Below, piece after piece: positions 1-5,669 of a DNA stretch of 7,907 nt. Numbering within the stretch: the stretch's first letter is position 1; every line of letters begins with the position of its first letter. This stretch comes from Devosia sp. (GTDB lineage: Bacteria; Pseudomonadota; Alphaproteobacteria; Rhizobiales; Devosiaceae): NCBI GenBank assembly GCA_028290245.1, contig JAQGKG010000237.1:1-7907 (forward strand), read 5' to 3'. The notes beneath the pieces are model-generated. The model was not told the origin of the DNA and did no database searches. It saw only the letters and a program-made list of their open reading frames with translations. A program made the position numbers and the translations under genes.

Positions 1-182
1 TCTTCAACCGGGTCCCGCACATGAACCCGGCAAGATCTCTGATCACCGGCGTCATCTGCGGCGTCCGCATCGAGGAGATCGAAGAACCCACCATGCGCGA
101 CATTCGCTACCTCGATAAACTGATCGACGAACTAGCCAAAGGCCGACCTATGCAAAAGATCCTACGACAAGCGCAGAGCTAG
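1..182 (+). CDS. 3' end of an unrecognised protein gene (partial)
   Basis: An open frame enters from the left edge (first whole codon at base 3) and ends at a TAG at 180-182, giving about 59 C-terminal residues that finish GRPMQKILRQAQS. The visible part is mixed and charged, with a likely amphipathic helix (MRDIRYLDKLIDELAKG) near the end and no membrane segment. I do not recognise the family and assign no function. That it is coding is inferred from the uninterrupted frame, the helix-like heptad spacing of Leu and Ile, and a stop only 13 bases from the convergent radA stop. It uses some codons that are uncommon in the fab and ribosomal genes here (CTA, CGA, AGA), which could mean lower expression or a different origin, but the fragment is too short to judge. 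The alternative is a chance open frame. Confidence 0.55.
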   Translation, partial: FNRVPHMNPARSLITGVICGVRIEEIEEPTMRDIRYLDKLIDELAKGRPMQKILRQAQS

Positions 183-195
183 CCCGGCCTCTGCG
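172..195. terminator. Hairpin between convergent gene ends (possible bidirectional terminator)
   Basis: A perfect 7-base inverted repeat, CGCAGAG at 172-178 and CTCTGCG at 189-195, encloses a 10-base loop. It spans the stop of the left partial gene and abuts the radA stop (196-198), where a terminator shared by convergent genes is expected. Neither side has a clear T tract, so it would be a weak or factor-assisted terminator, or only a 3'-end stabilising stem. Confidence 0.35.
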
Positions 196-1596
196 TCACC
201 ACTCGTCTCGAGTGGCCTCCCGAGGCTTGCCATTGGCCGCAATTCGCCCAACTAGGTCCGCTAGCGCGGTAAATTCAGAAACCTCGAGGCCGGTACTCTT
301 GTCCGCTGTCCCCAGCCGGCCGGTACACACCGACTTGAAGCCTAGCTTCTGCGCCTCGCGAAGCCGGATGGACCCATGCGCCACCGGCCGAATGCCGCCT
401 GCCAGCGAGATTTCGCCAAAATATACCGAATCCTTAGGTAGGGGCGAACCGGTCAGCGACGAGATCAATGCCGCGGCTACTGCAAGGTCCGCTGCCGGCT
501 CATTGATCTTCAGGCCGCCCGCCACAGTAAGATAAATGTCATTAGCGCCAATCCGCACTCCGCAGCGCGTTTCTAGGACCGCCAGCACCATCGAAAGCCG
601 CGACGAATCCCAACCAACAACGGCGCGCCGCGGCGTTCCGAGCGGGGAGGGGGCGACCAGCGCCTGGATTTCGATCAACAGCGGCCGTGTGCCCTCCATG
701 CCGGCAAACACTGCTGAGCCGGTGGCATCGTCATCACGTTGGTCGAGGAACAAGGCGGAGGGGTTGAGCACCTGCTCCAGGCCCAGTTCGGTCATCGCGA
801 ACACGCCGATCTCGTCGGTCGCGCCATAGCGATTCTTTACTGCCCGCAAAATGCGGAACGTGTGGCTGGCATCGCCCTCGAAATACAGCACCGCATCGAC
901 CATGTGCTCGACCACGCGAGGACCAGCAATCTGCCCATCCTTGGTCACGTGCCCCACCAGCACCACAGCCGCACCGCTCTTCTTGGCGAAGCGCGTCAGC
1001 GCCTGCGCCGAGGTTCGCACCTGAGTCACAGTGCCGGGGGAACTATCGACGCGGTCGGTCCACAGCGTCTGGATGGAGTCGATGATAACGAGGTCCGGGA
1101 CAGGGCCATTTTCCAGCGTCGCGAGGATGATCTCGACATTGGTTTCAGCGGCCAGCATCACATTGGCCTCGCCCAGCCCCAAGCGTTGCGCCCGCAGCCT
1201 CACCTGCGCCACGGCCTCTTCCCCCGAGACATAGATGACGCGCTTGCCGCGATTGGCCAGTGCCGCCGCCGACTGCAGCAGCAGCGTCGATTTGCCGATG
1301 CCCGGATCTCCACCCACCAGTAGCGCCGAGCCCTTGACGAACCCGCCCCCGGTTACACGATCAAGCTCGGCCATGCCGGTCACGACGCGCGCCGCGCTCT
1401 CGGTTTCGCCCGACAGCGGCACGAGATTAGTCGCCCGTCCGCCGGCCTTGGCAGACTTCGGACCAGCGCCCACGCCGCTATCGGTCAATTCCTCGACAAT
1501 GGTGTTCCAGTCGCCGCAGGCATCGCATCGCCCCTGCCAGCGAGACGTCACCGCGCCACAGGCTTGGCACACAAAGGAAGAACGGGATTTTGCCAC
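196..1596 (-). CDS. radA: DNA repair and recombination ATPase RadA (Sms)
   Basis: RadA is a cytoplasmic RecA-like ATPase that helps process recombination intermediates (branch migration, strand-exchange extension). The 466-residue product has the full family layout: a four-cysteine zinc finger (C10, C13, C24, C27); an ATPase core with Walker A GDPGIGKS (K102, S103) and Walker B LVIIDS (D173); the RadA-specific motif at 254-258, here KNRYG where the family usual is KNRFG; and a C-terminal Lon-protease-like domain with the GGLKINEPAADLA stretch near 360-372. Length is normal for the family. The start is GTG (CAC on the plus strand at 1594-1596), chosen because VAKSRSSFVC fits the conserved RadA N-terminus; the Shine-Dalgarno sequence is poor. 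It is the third gene after dnaB and alr, 88 bases behind alr, and may have its own promoter in that gap. Confidence 0.96.
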   Translation of the reverse strand: MAKSRSSFVCQACGAVTSRWQGRCDACGDWNTIVEELTDSGVGAGPKSAKAGGRATNLVPLSGETESAARVVTGMAELDRVTGGGFVKGSALLVGGDPGIGKSTLLLQSAAALANRGKRVIYVSGEEAVAQVRLRAQRLGLGEANVMLAAETNVEIILATLENGPVPDLVIIDSIQTLWTDRVDSSPGTVTQVRTSAQALTRFAKKSGAAVVLVGHVTKDGQIAGPRVVEHMVDAVLYFEGDASHTFRILRAVKNRYGATDEIGVFAMTELGLEQVLNPSALFLDQRDDDATGSAVFAGMEGTRPLLIEIQALVAPSPLGTPRRAVVGWDSSRLSMVLAVLETRCGVRIGANDIYLTVAGGLKINEPAADLAVAAALISSLTGSPLPKDSVYFGEISLAGGIRPVAHGSIRLREAQKLGFKSVCTGRLGTADKSTGLEVSEFTALADLVGRIAANGKPREATRDEW

Positions 1597-1624
1597 ACGG
1601 ATACTCGACGTTGGATCGTCTCTT

Positions 1625-1653
1625 TGTGTAGCCGAGCCAAATCGCGATCACAA
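1625..1653 (-). promoter_or_regulatory. Candidate radA promoter
   Basis: On the minus strand a TTGTGA box (plus-strand 1648-1653) is followed after 17 bases by TACACA (1625-1630). These match sigma-70 consensus at 4 of 6 and 3 of 6 positions with ideal spacing. Transcription would begin roughly 20 bases upstream of the GTG start. It lies directly downstream of a terminator-like structure after alr, which would give radA a transcript of its own. The call is an inference from weak boxes. Confidence 0.3.
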
Positions 1654-1699
1654 GAACAAAAAGAGAACTAACCGCTGCCTGCGATTAGCCGGGCAGGTT
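1651..1699 (-). terminator. Possible intrinsic terminator or attenuator after alr
   Basis: Read on the minus strand, AACC-TGCC (plus 1692-1699) can pair with GGCA-GGTT (plus 1670-1673 and 1676-1679) with a 2-base GC bulge and a 12-base loop. A T-rich run of about 17 bases containing TTTTT follows immediately. The stem includes the last codons and TAA stop of alr (1685-1687). The bulge and large loop make it weaker than the terminator after rplI, so partial read-through into radA is plausible. Confidence 0.4.
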
Positions 1700-2812
1700 G
1701 CCGTCGCCGATATAGTTGCGGCTGTAGCGGCCCTTGAGCGAGGTCAGGATTTCGTAGCCGACGGTGCCGCCAGCGTCGCCCTGGTCATCGGCATCCAGCA
1801 TATTGCCGAGCACTTCGGCACCTTCGCCGGGGCTCGGAATGTCGGTGCCAAGTTCGGTGATATCCACCGTGATCTGGTCCATCGAAACCTTACCAATCAC
1901 CGGACACACCTTGCCGCGAATGACTACCTTGCCGCCAGGCCGCGTATTGCTGGCCGAGAGCGAGCGCAGGTAACCATCGGCGTAGCCATGCGAAATCACC
2001 GCCAACCGGCTGTCGCGTGACAATGAATGACTGGCGCCATAGCCCACGCTCTCGCCTGTACGCGCTTCCTTAACCTGCAAAATCGGCACGTGCAGCGTCA
2101 CCACCGGCGCCATCGGGTTCTTGCGCCCCGTTACCGCCCGCCCGCCATAAAGCGCAATGCCGGGCCGCACCATCTGGAAATGATAGTCGCGCCCCGTCAT
2201 CAAGCCGGCCGAATTGGCCAGCGATGCGGGCACGCCGGGAAACTGCGTCATCACCGAGCCGAACAGCGCCAGTTGGGTGCGGTTCTTCTCATGGTTCGGT
2301 TGATCGGCACAGGCCAGGTGGCTCATGATCATCTGCGGCGCATAGCCAAGTGCCTGCAGCCGATCGCGCACCACGCTCGCCTCGTTGAGACGGAAGCCGA
2401 GCCGGTTCATCCCAGTGTCGAAATGCAGCGCCGACGGATAGGCCTCGTTACGTTCGAGGCACTTGGCCAGCCATTCCTCAAGCATGGCCATCGATGACAG
2501 CACCGGCATCAGGTTCTGCCGCACATAAAGGTTGGCAGCGCCCGGATACAACCCGTTGAGAATGAAAATATGCGCATCCGGCACCGCCGCGCGCACCGCC
2601 ATGCCCTCATCCACCGTGGCGGTAAAAAAGAACCGCGCGCCCGCCGCATGCAGCGCTTTGCTGGCCATGGTGATGCCGGTGCCATAGGCGTCGGCCTTGA
2701 CCACGGCGCCCGTCAGCGCGCCGGCGCTGACCTTGTCGAGGGCCCGCCAGTTCCGGGCCAGAGCCCCAAGATCGATACTGAGTTGCCCCCCAAGGCCCGA
2801 CGTCAGCGCCAT
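1685..2812 (-). CDS. alr: Alanine racemase
   Basis: This PLP-dependent cytoplasmic enzyme interconverts L- and D-alanine and supplies D-Ala for peptidoglycan. The 375-residue product has both family domains. The N-terminal TIM barrel carries VVKADAYG with the PLP lysine K39, DTGMNRLGF with R137, H165 in SHLACAD, and R216 in RPGIALYGG. The C-terminal beta domain carries the second catalytic residue Y258 (VGYGAS), YADG at 277-280, M311-D312 and Y353. At the position of the carbamylated lysine of Geobacillus Alr (two residues before DTGM) there is a histidine, H130. The ATG at 2810-2812 lies 2 bases after the dnaB stop, with a GGAATAGG Shine-Dalgarno inside the end of dnaB, so translation of the two genes is probably coupled. 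A catabolic DadX role is possible, but there is no dadA neighbour, which favours the biosynthetic enzyme. Confidence 0.95.
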   Translation of the reverse strand: MALTSGLGGQLSIDLGALARNWRALDKVSAGALTGAVVKADAYGTGITMASKALHAAGARFFFTATVDEGMAVRAAVPDAHIFILNGLYPGAANLYVRQNLMPVLSSMAMLEEWLAKCLERNEAYPSALHFDTGMNRLGFRLNEASVVRDRLQALGYAPQMIMSHLACADQPNHEKNRTQLALFGSVMTQFPGVPASLANSAGLMTGRDYHFQMVRPGIALYGGRAVTGRKNPMAPVVTLHVPILQVKEARTGESVGYGASHSLSRDSRLAVISHGYADGYLRSLSASNTRPGGKVVIRGKVCPVIGKVSMDQITVDITELGTDIPSPGEGAEVLGNMLDADDQGDAGGTVGYEILTSLKGRYSRNYIGDGNLPG

Positions 2813-2814
2813 GC

Positions 2815-4299
2815 CTATTCCATACGCTCGGGCAGATAGTCGGCGCGTGCCAGATTGCCGAAGCGCGTAAACTGCGCCTCAAAGCTTAGCTGCACTGTGC
2901 CGGTAGGGCCGTGGCGCTGCTTGGCGATAATAACTTCAGCCTTGCCGTGCACCTTTTCCATTTCCCCTTGCCAGGCCAGATGCTCTGGCGAGCCCTCTTT
3001 GGGCTCCTTGTTCTTGAGGTAATATTCTTCGCGATACACGAACATCACCACGTCGGCGTCCTGCTCGATAGAACCCGATTCGCGCAAATCCGCCAGTTGC
3101 GGATGCTTGTCGTCACGCGATTCCACCTGACGCGACAGCTGCGACAGCGCGATAACCGGAATTTCCAGCTCCTTGGCCAACGCCTTGAGCGTGGTCGTGA
3201 TTTCGGTCAGCTCCTGCACACGGTTCTGGCTCGATGCCTTGGACGAACCGGTCAACAGCTGCAAATAGTCGACGATCAGGCAATCGAGGCCCTTCTGTCG
3301 CTTCAGCCGGCGCGCCCGCGCCGCAAGCTGCGCCACGCTGATGCCGCCGGTATCGTCGATGAATAGCGGCAGCTTGCTCATCATGTTCGACACGTCCACC
3401 AGCTTAGAAAACTGGGTGTCGTGGATGCGGCCGCGGCGAATGTCGGATGAAGAAATCTCGGCCTGCTCGGCGAGAATACGCGTTGCCAGCTGTTCCGAGC
3501 TCATTTCGAGACTGAAAAAGCCAACCGTGCCGCCATTGGTGGTCTTCTGGTTTCCATCGGGCAGCACTTCACTGCGATATGCCTTGGCGATATTGAAGGC
3601 GATGTTGGTCACCAGCGACGTCTTGCCCATCGCTGGGCGGCCGGCAATAATGATCAAGTCGGACTTCTGCAGTCCACCCATCTGACGATCGAGGTCATCA
3701 AGGCCCGTCGCCACGCCCGAAAGCCCGCCATCGCGCTGATAGGCTTCGCCGGCCATCTGGATCGAGGCGCTGAGGGCGCTGGAAAAATTCTGGAAGCCGC
3801 CGTCGTAGCGACCCTTTTCGGCAAGCTGGAACAATTCGCCTTCGACTTTTTCGATCTGCTTGTTCGGCGTCATTTCGACGTCCGACTCATAAGCCACCTG
3901 CACCATTTCCTCGCCAACGAGGATCAGGTTGCGGCGTATCGCCAGGTCATAGATCGCCTGCCCATAATCGGCGGCGTTCAGAACCGTGGTCGCCTCGGCC
4001 GCGAGACGCGCCAGATATTGCGCCATGGTGATGTCCGGCAGCAACTGATCGGGCAGGTGGGTCTTGATCGTGGTCGGGTCGGCCGACTTGCCGGCGCGGA
4101 TAATCTTGCCGGCGAGCTCATAGATATCGCGATGTACCGGCTCATAAAAATGCGTCGGCTCAAGGAAATCCGAGACCCGGTAGAAAGCGTCATTATTGAT
4201 CAGGATCGCGCCCAGCAGGGCTTGCTCCGCCTCCACATTGTGGGGCGCCAAACGGAATGACTTGTCTTCGGCCGGATGGAGCCGCGCGATCTCTGCCAT
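2815..4299 (-). CDS. dnaB: Replicative DNA helicase DnaB
   Basis: DnaB is the hexameric ring helicase that unwinds DNA 5' to 3' at the replication fork and contacts primase and the polymerase. The 494-residue product has the N-terminal helical domain (about 18-120; HNVEAEQALLGAIL), a linker region, and a RecA-like C-terminal domain. Visible there are Walker A GRPAMGKT (K226, T227), the catalytic glutamate E265 in FFSLEMS, Walker B LIVDYLQLL (D344), SQLSR at 386-390, the LRESGSIEQDAD segment near 405-416, and AKQRHGPTG near 459-467 with the probable arginine finger R462. About 18 extra residues (240-257, rich in Asn, Gly and Lys) follow the Walker A helix; I recall this as an alphaproteobacterial feature. 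The start at 4299 has GAGG 4 bases upstream. It heads a dnaB-alr(-radA) unit, with no intein or frameshift. Confidence 0.97.
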   Translation of the reverse strand: MAEIARLHPAEDKSFRLAPHNVEAEQALLGAILINNDAFYRVSDFLEPTHFYEPVHRDIYELAGKIIRAGKSADPTTIKTHLPDQLLPDITMAQYLARLAAEATTVLNAADYGQAIYDLAIRRNLILVGEEMVQVAYESDVEMTPNKQIEKVEGELFQLAEKGRYDGGFQNFSSALSASIQMAGEAYQRDGGLSGVATGLDDLDRQMGGLQKSDLIIIAGRPAMGKTSLVTNIAFNIAKAYRSEVLPDGNQKTTNGGTVGFFSLEMSSEQLATRILAEQAEISSSDIRRGRIHDTQFSKLVDVSNMMSKLPLFIDDTGGISVAQLAARARRLKRQKGLDCLIVDYLQLLTGSSKASSQNRVQELTEITTTLKALAKELEIPVIALSQLSRQVESRDDKHPQLADLRESGSIEQDADVVMFVYREEYYLKNKEPKEGSPEHLAWQGEMEKVHGKAEVIIAKQRHGPTGTVQLSFEAQFTRFGNLARADYLPERME

Positions 4300-4314
4300 G
4301 GTGCCTCTAAGGAG

Positions 4315-4401
4315 TGTTAACCTTTCTTAACCACGCGGTGCGGGTCAGAGTCTCGACCTACCAAGGCGAGGGTTAACGACTCTATTCACGCACTGTTAAC
4401 A
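4315..4401. repeat. Cluster of GTTAAC palindromes upstream of dnaB
   Basis: GTTAAC occurs at 4316-4321, 4372-4377 and 4395-4400; the last is part of the 8-base palindrome TGTTAACA (4394-4401). A fourth TTAA at 4327-4330 lies 6 bases from the first, giving TTAA-N6-TTAACC on the plus strand. The copies lie in the dnaB 5' leader, near the predicted transcription start and inside the promoter spacer, so they could be operator sites. TTAA pairs recall the CtrA box (TTAA-N7-TTAA), but the spacing here is 6, so the regulator is not identified. Confidence 0.4.
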
Positions 4402-4408
4402 CTGTGAA
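4379..4408 (-). promoter_or_regulatory. Candidate dnaB operon promoter overlapping a GANTC site
   Basis: On the minus strand TTCACA (plus 4403-4408; 5 of 6 to TTGACA) and TAGAGT (plus 4379-4384; 4 of 6 to TATAAT) are 18 bases apart, placing the start about 75 bases upstream of the dnaB ATG. The -10 box overlaps GACTC (4378-4382), a GANTC site of the CcrM methylase. Further GANTC sites lie at 4348-4352 and 4471-4475. The preceding operon has a strong terminator, so a promoter is needed in this interval; its exact position is inferred. Confidence 0.4.
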
Positions 4409-4492
4409 CAACGGGGATTGTGACCGTCGTGTGTTGCATATGAGCAAGGCAGCACAAAGGCATGTGCAGCGAGTCGTGACGCGTAACCTGGC

Positions 4493-4530
4493 CTAAAAAC
4501 AAAGAGGCCGGGCACTGGGCCCGGCCTCTT
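4493..4530 (-). terminator. Intrinsic terminator of the rpsF-rpsR-rplI operon
   Basis: A perfect 12-base-pair stem, plus-strand 4502-4513 (AAGAGGCCGGGC) with 4519-4530, closes a 5-base loop. On the minus strand it is followed by TTTGTTTTTAGG. It begins 17 bases after the rplI stop. It has the GC-rich stem and U tract of a strong Rho-independent terminator and separates the ribosomal operon from dnaB. On the plus strand there is no comparable T run. Confidence 0.9.
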
Positions 4531-4547
4531 CGAAACTTTGCAGAAGC

Positions 4548-5123
4548 TTAGCGGGGATCGTCGTCGAAACGGTCGTCCTGCTTCGCGTCCTTCTGGCCGG
4601 CAGCGAAGTCGCCATTGTCGTCGTCTTCATAGACGGTGAGCGTAACGTCTTCACCAGCAGACTGGCGCGATGCTTCGTCGACCGAGCGAGCAACGTTGAC
4701 TGTGATCGATACGGCGACTTCGGCATGCAGGTTGAGCGCAACAGTGTGCACGCCAACCGACTTGATCGGGTCTGCCAGGTCGACCTGCGAACGCTGGATG
4801 GTGAAACCATCAGCGGCGAGGGCTTCCACGACGTCGCGCGATGCAACCGAACCATACAACTGGCCGGTTTCGCCAGCCTGGCGGATGATCACGACTTCGC
4901 GGCCGTTGAGGCCTTCGGCAATGCCGGCAGCCGCAGTCTTGCGGTCGTCGTTGCGCTTCTCGATGTGAGCGCGCTCGCCTTCGAACTTCTGGCGGTTCGC
5001 AGCAGTGGCGCGGAGCGCCTTGCCCTGCGGCAGCAGGAAGTTACGAGCGTAGCCGTCCTTGACGGAAACTTCGTCGCCGATCGAACCAGTGCGGCCGATA
5101 CGCTCGAGGAGAATGACTTTCAT
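4548..5123 (-). CDS. rplI: 50S ribosomal protein L9
   Basis: L9 binds 23S rRNA near the base of the L1 stalk with its N-terminal domain and extends outward on a long helix. The 191-residue product begins MKVILLERIG and carries the L9 signature over residues 13-40 (GSIGDEV, DGYARNFLLPQGKA, ending RAT). A charged connecting helix follows at about 41-75, then the C-terminal domain with GETGQLYGSV at 84-93. It is about 40 residues longer than the E. coli protein because of an acidic tail (166-190, rich in Asp); I recall such tails in rhizobial L9. The start at 5123 is preferred because the protein aligns from MKVILL and AAGGAA lies about 10 bases upstream; a longer frame to 5222 adds an unrelated, RBS-less extension. 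It is the last gene of its operon, with a strong terminator behind it. Confidence 0.96.
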   Translation of the reverse strand: MKVILLERIGRTGSIGDEVSVKDGYARNFLLPQGKALRATAANRQKFEGERAHIEKRNDDRKTAAAGIAEGLNGREVVIIRQAGETGQLYGSVASRDVVEALAADGFTIQRSQVDLADPIKSVGVHTVALNLHAEVAVSITVNVARSVDEASRQSAGEDVTLTVYEDDDNGDFAAGQKDAKQDDRFDDDPR

Positions 5124-5194
5124 TTGGGTATTCCTTGTAGCTGTCCCGTCGAACTGACGGTTAGGAGCCCGGACCATTCCGTTACCCCAGCGAT

Positions 5195-5263
5195 GCGTCT
5201 CAGAGACGCGGCCCACCCTCACGAGGGTAGGCCAGTAGCCTGAAACTTACGCCCGTGATGGGC
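5195..5263. repeat. Three consecutive small inverted repeats upstream of rplI
   Basis: GCGTCTC and GAGACGC flank a single A (5195-5209); ACCCTC and GAGGGT flank AC (5215-5228); GCCC and GGGC flank a 5-base loop (5251-5263). In the minus-strand mRNA these would form adjacent hairpins 70 to 140 bases before the L9 start. None is followed by a U tract, so they are not typical terminators. They could stabilise the message, mark a processing site or form a translational control element; the role is unknown. Confidence 0.4.
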
Positions 5264-5302
5264 ACAAGTAGGCCAATCAGAAAGTCGTTGGGTTGGATGA
5301 GA

Positions 5303-5377
5303 TAGTGGTGGTTCGCGAGAACCGGAGCGGAGCGTACTGAAGTACGTGAGCACCGGAAGCGCAGCGAACCGCCGCTA
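5303..5377. repeat. Large imperfect palindrome between rpsR and rplI (REP-like element)
   Basis: Bases 5303-5316 pair with 5364-5377 over 14 positions (core GGTTCGC/GCGAACC; two are G-U in the plus-strand RNA). Inside, CCGG at 5322-5325 can pair with CCGG at 5353-5356, and CGTACT (5333-5338) pairs with AGTACG (5341-5346) around a GA centre. The whole is a nested cruciform-like structure of 75 bases. Its layout and the CGTACT-GA-AGTACG core resemble dispersed intergenic palindromes I recall from alphaproteobacteria, but copy number cannot be seen from one window. It starts 20 bases after the rpsR stop as read on the minus strand. Confidence 0.6.
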
Positions 5378-5396
5378 GATCGCCAGCCCAGCGAAC

Positions 5397-5651
5397 TTAC
5401 TGGACTGCGTAGGGCATGATGCCGATGAAGCGGGCGCGCTTGATCGCCTGAGCCAGTTCGCGCTGCTTCTTGGCAGAAACGGCGGTGATGCGGCTTGGAA
5501 CGATTTTGCCACGCTCGGAAACGTAGCGGCTCAGCAGACGCACGTCCTTGTAGTCGATCTTTGGCGCGCCTTCACCCGAGAACGGGCAAGTCTTGCGGCG
5601 ACGCTGGAAAGGACGGCGGGCCTGGGCGGTTGTAAGGTCTTTGATTGCCAT
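5397..5651 (-). CDS. rpsR: 30S ribosomal protein S18
   Basis: S18 binds 16S rRNA in the platform of the small subunit as a dimer with S6. The 84-residue product has a basic N-terminus (RRPFQRRRK, 12-20), the CPFSG segment at 22-26, and the S18 core from about 31: IDYKDVRLLSRYVSERGKI, then SAKKQRELAQAIKRARF at 59-75, ending MPYAVQ. Length is normal. The ATG at 5651 has GAAGGA about 11 bases upstream, in an 18-base gap after the rpsF stop, so it is cotranscribed and possibly coupled with its partner S6. The usual downstream partner rplI is 273 bases away across a palindrome-rich gap, which could reduce or separate its expression. Confidence 0.97.
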   Translation of the reverse strand: MAIKDLTTAQARRPFQRRRKTCPFSGEGAPKIDYKDVRLLSRYVSERGKIVPSRITAVSAKKQRELAQAIKRARFIGIMPYAVQ

Positions 5652-5669
5652 AGCTGTTCAGTCCTTCAA

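Larger units (their letters stand above)
5124..5396. other. Non-coding gap between rpsR and rplI
   Basis: These 273 bases hold no gene I can support on either strand. They contain four inverted repeats and the rplI ribosome binding site (AAGGAA on the minus strand, near 5130-5136). In several rhizobial genomes, as I recall, a gene for a DUF2232 membrane protein lies between rpsR and rplI; nothing here encodes hydrophobic segments of that kind. No convincing promoter for rplI is visible, so rplI is probably read from the rpsF promoter through this gap. Confidence 0.6.

Noticed and set aside
1235..2020. A 261-codon plus-strand open frame across radA and alr
   Set aside because: It is antisense to two well-supported genes, crosses their intergenic region, and its translation is low-complexity and matches nothing I recognise.
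4316..4330. A canonical CtrA box upstream of dnaB
   Set aside because: The TTAA words are 6, not 7, bases apart, so it is reported only as a possible variant.
4493..4855. A 120-codon minus-strand open frame overlapping rplI and its terminator
   Set aside because: It is a different frame of rplI, with Ser/Arg/Thr-rich shadow composition, and runs through the terminator stem.
5124..5222. A 33-codon upstream extension of rplI
   Set aside because: L9 proteins begin MKVILL; the extension runs through inverted repeats and lacks a Shine-Dalgarno, while AAGGAA precedes 5123.
5303..5377. The palindrome as an intrinsic terminator after rpsR
   Set aside because: No T tract follows on the minus strand, and rplI downstream has no convincing promoter of its own, so read-through is needed.
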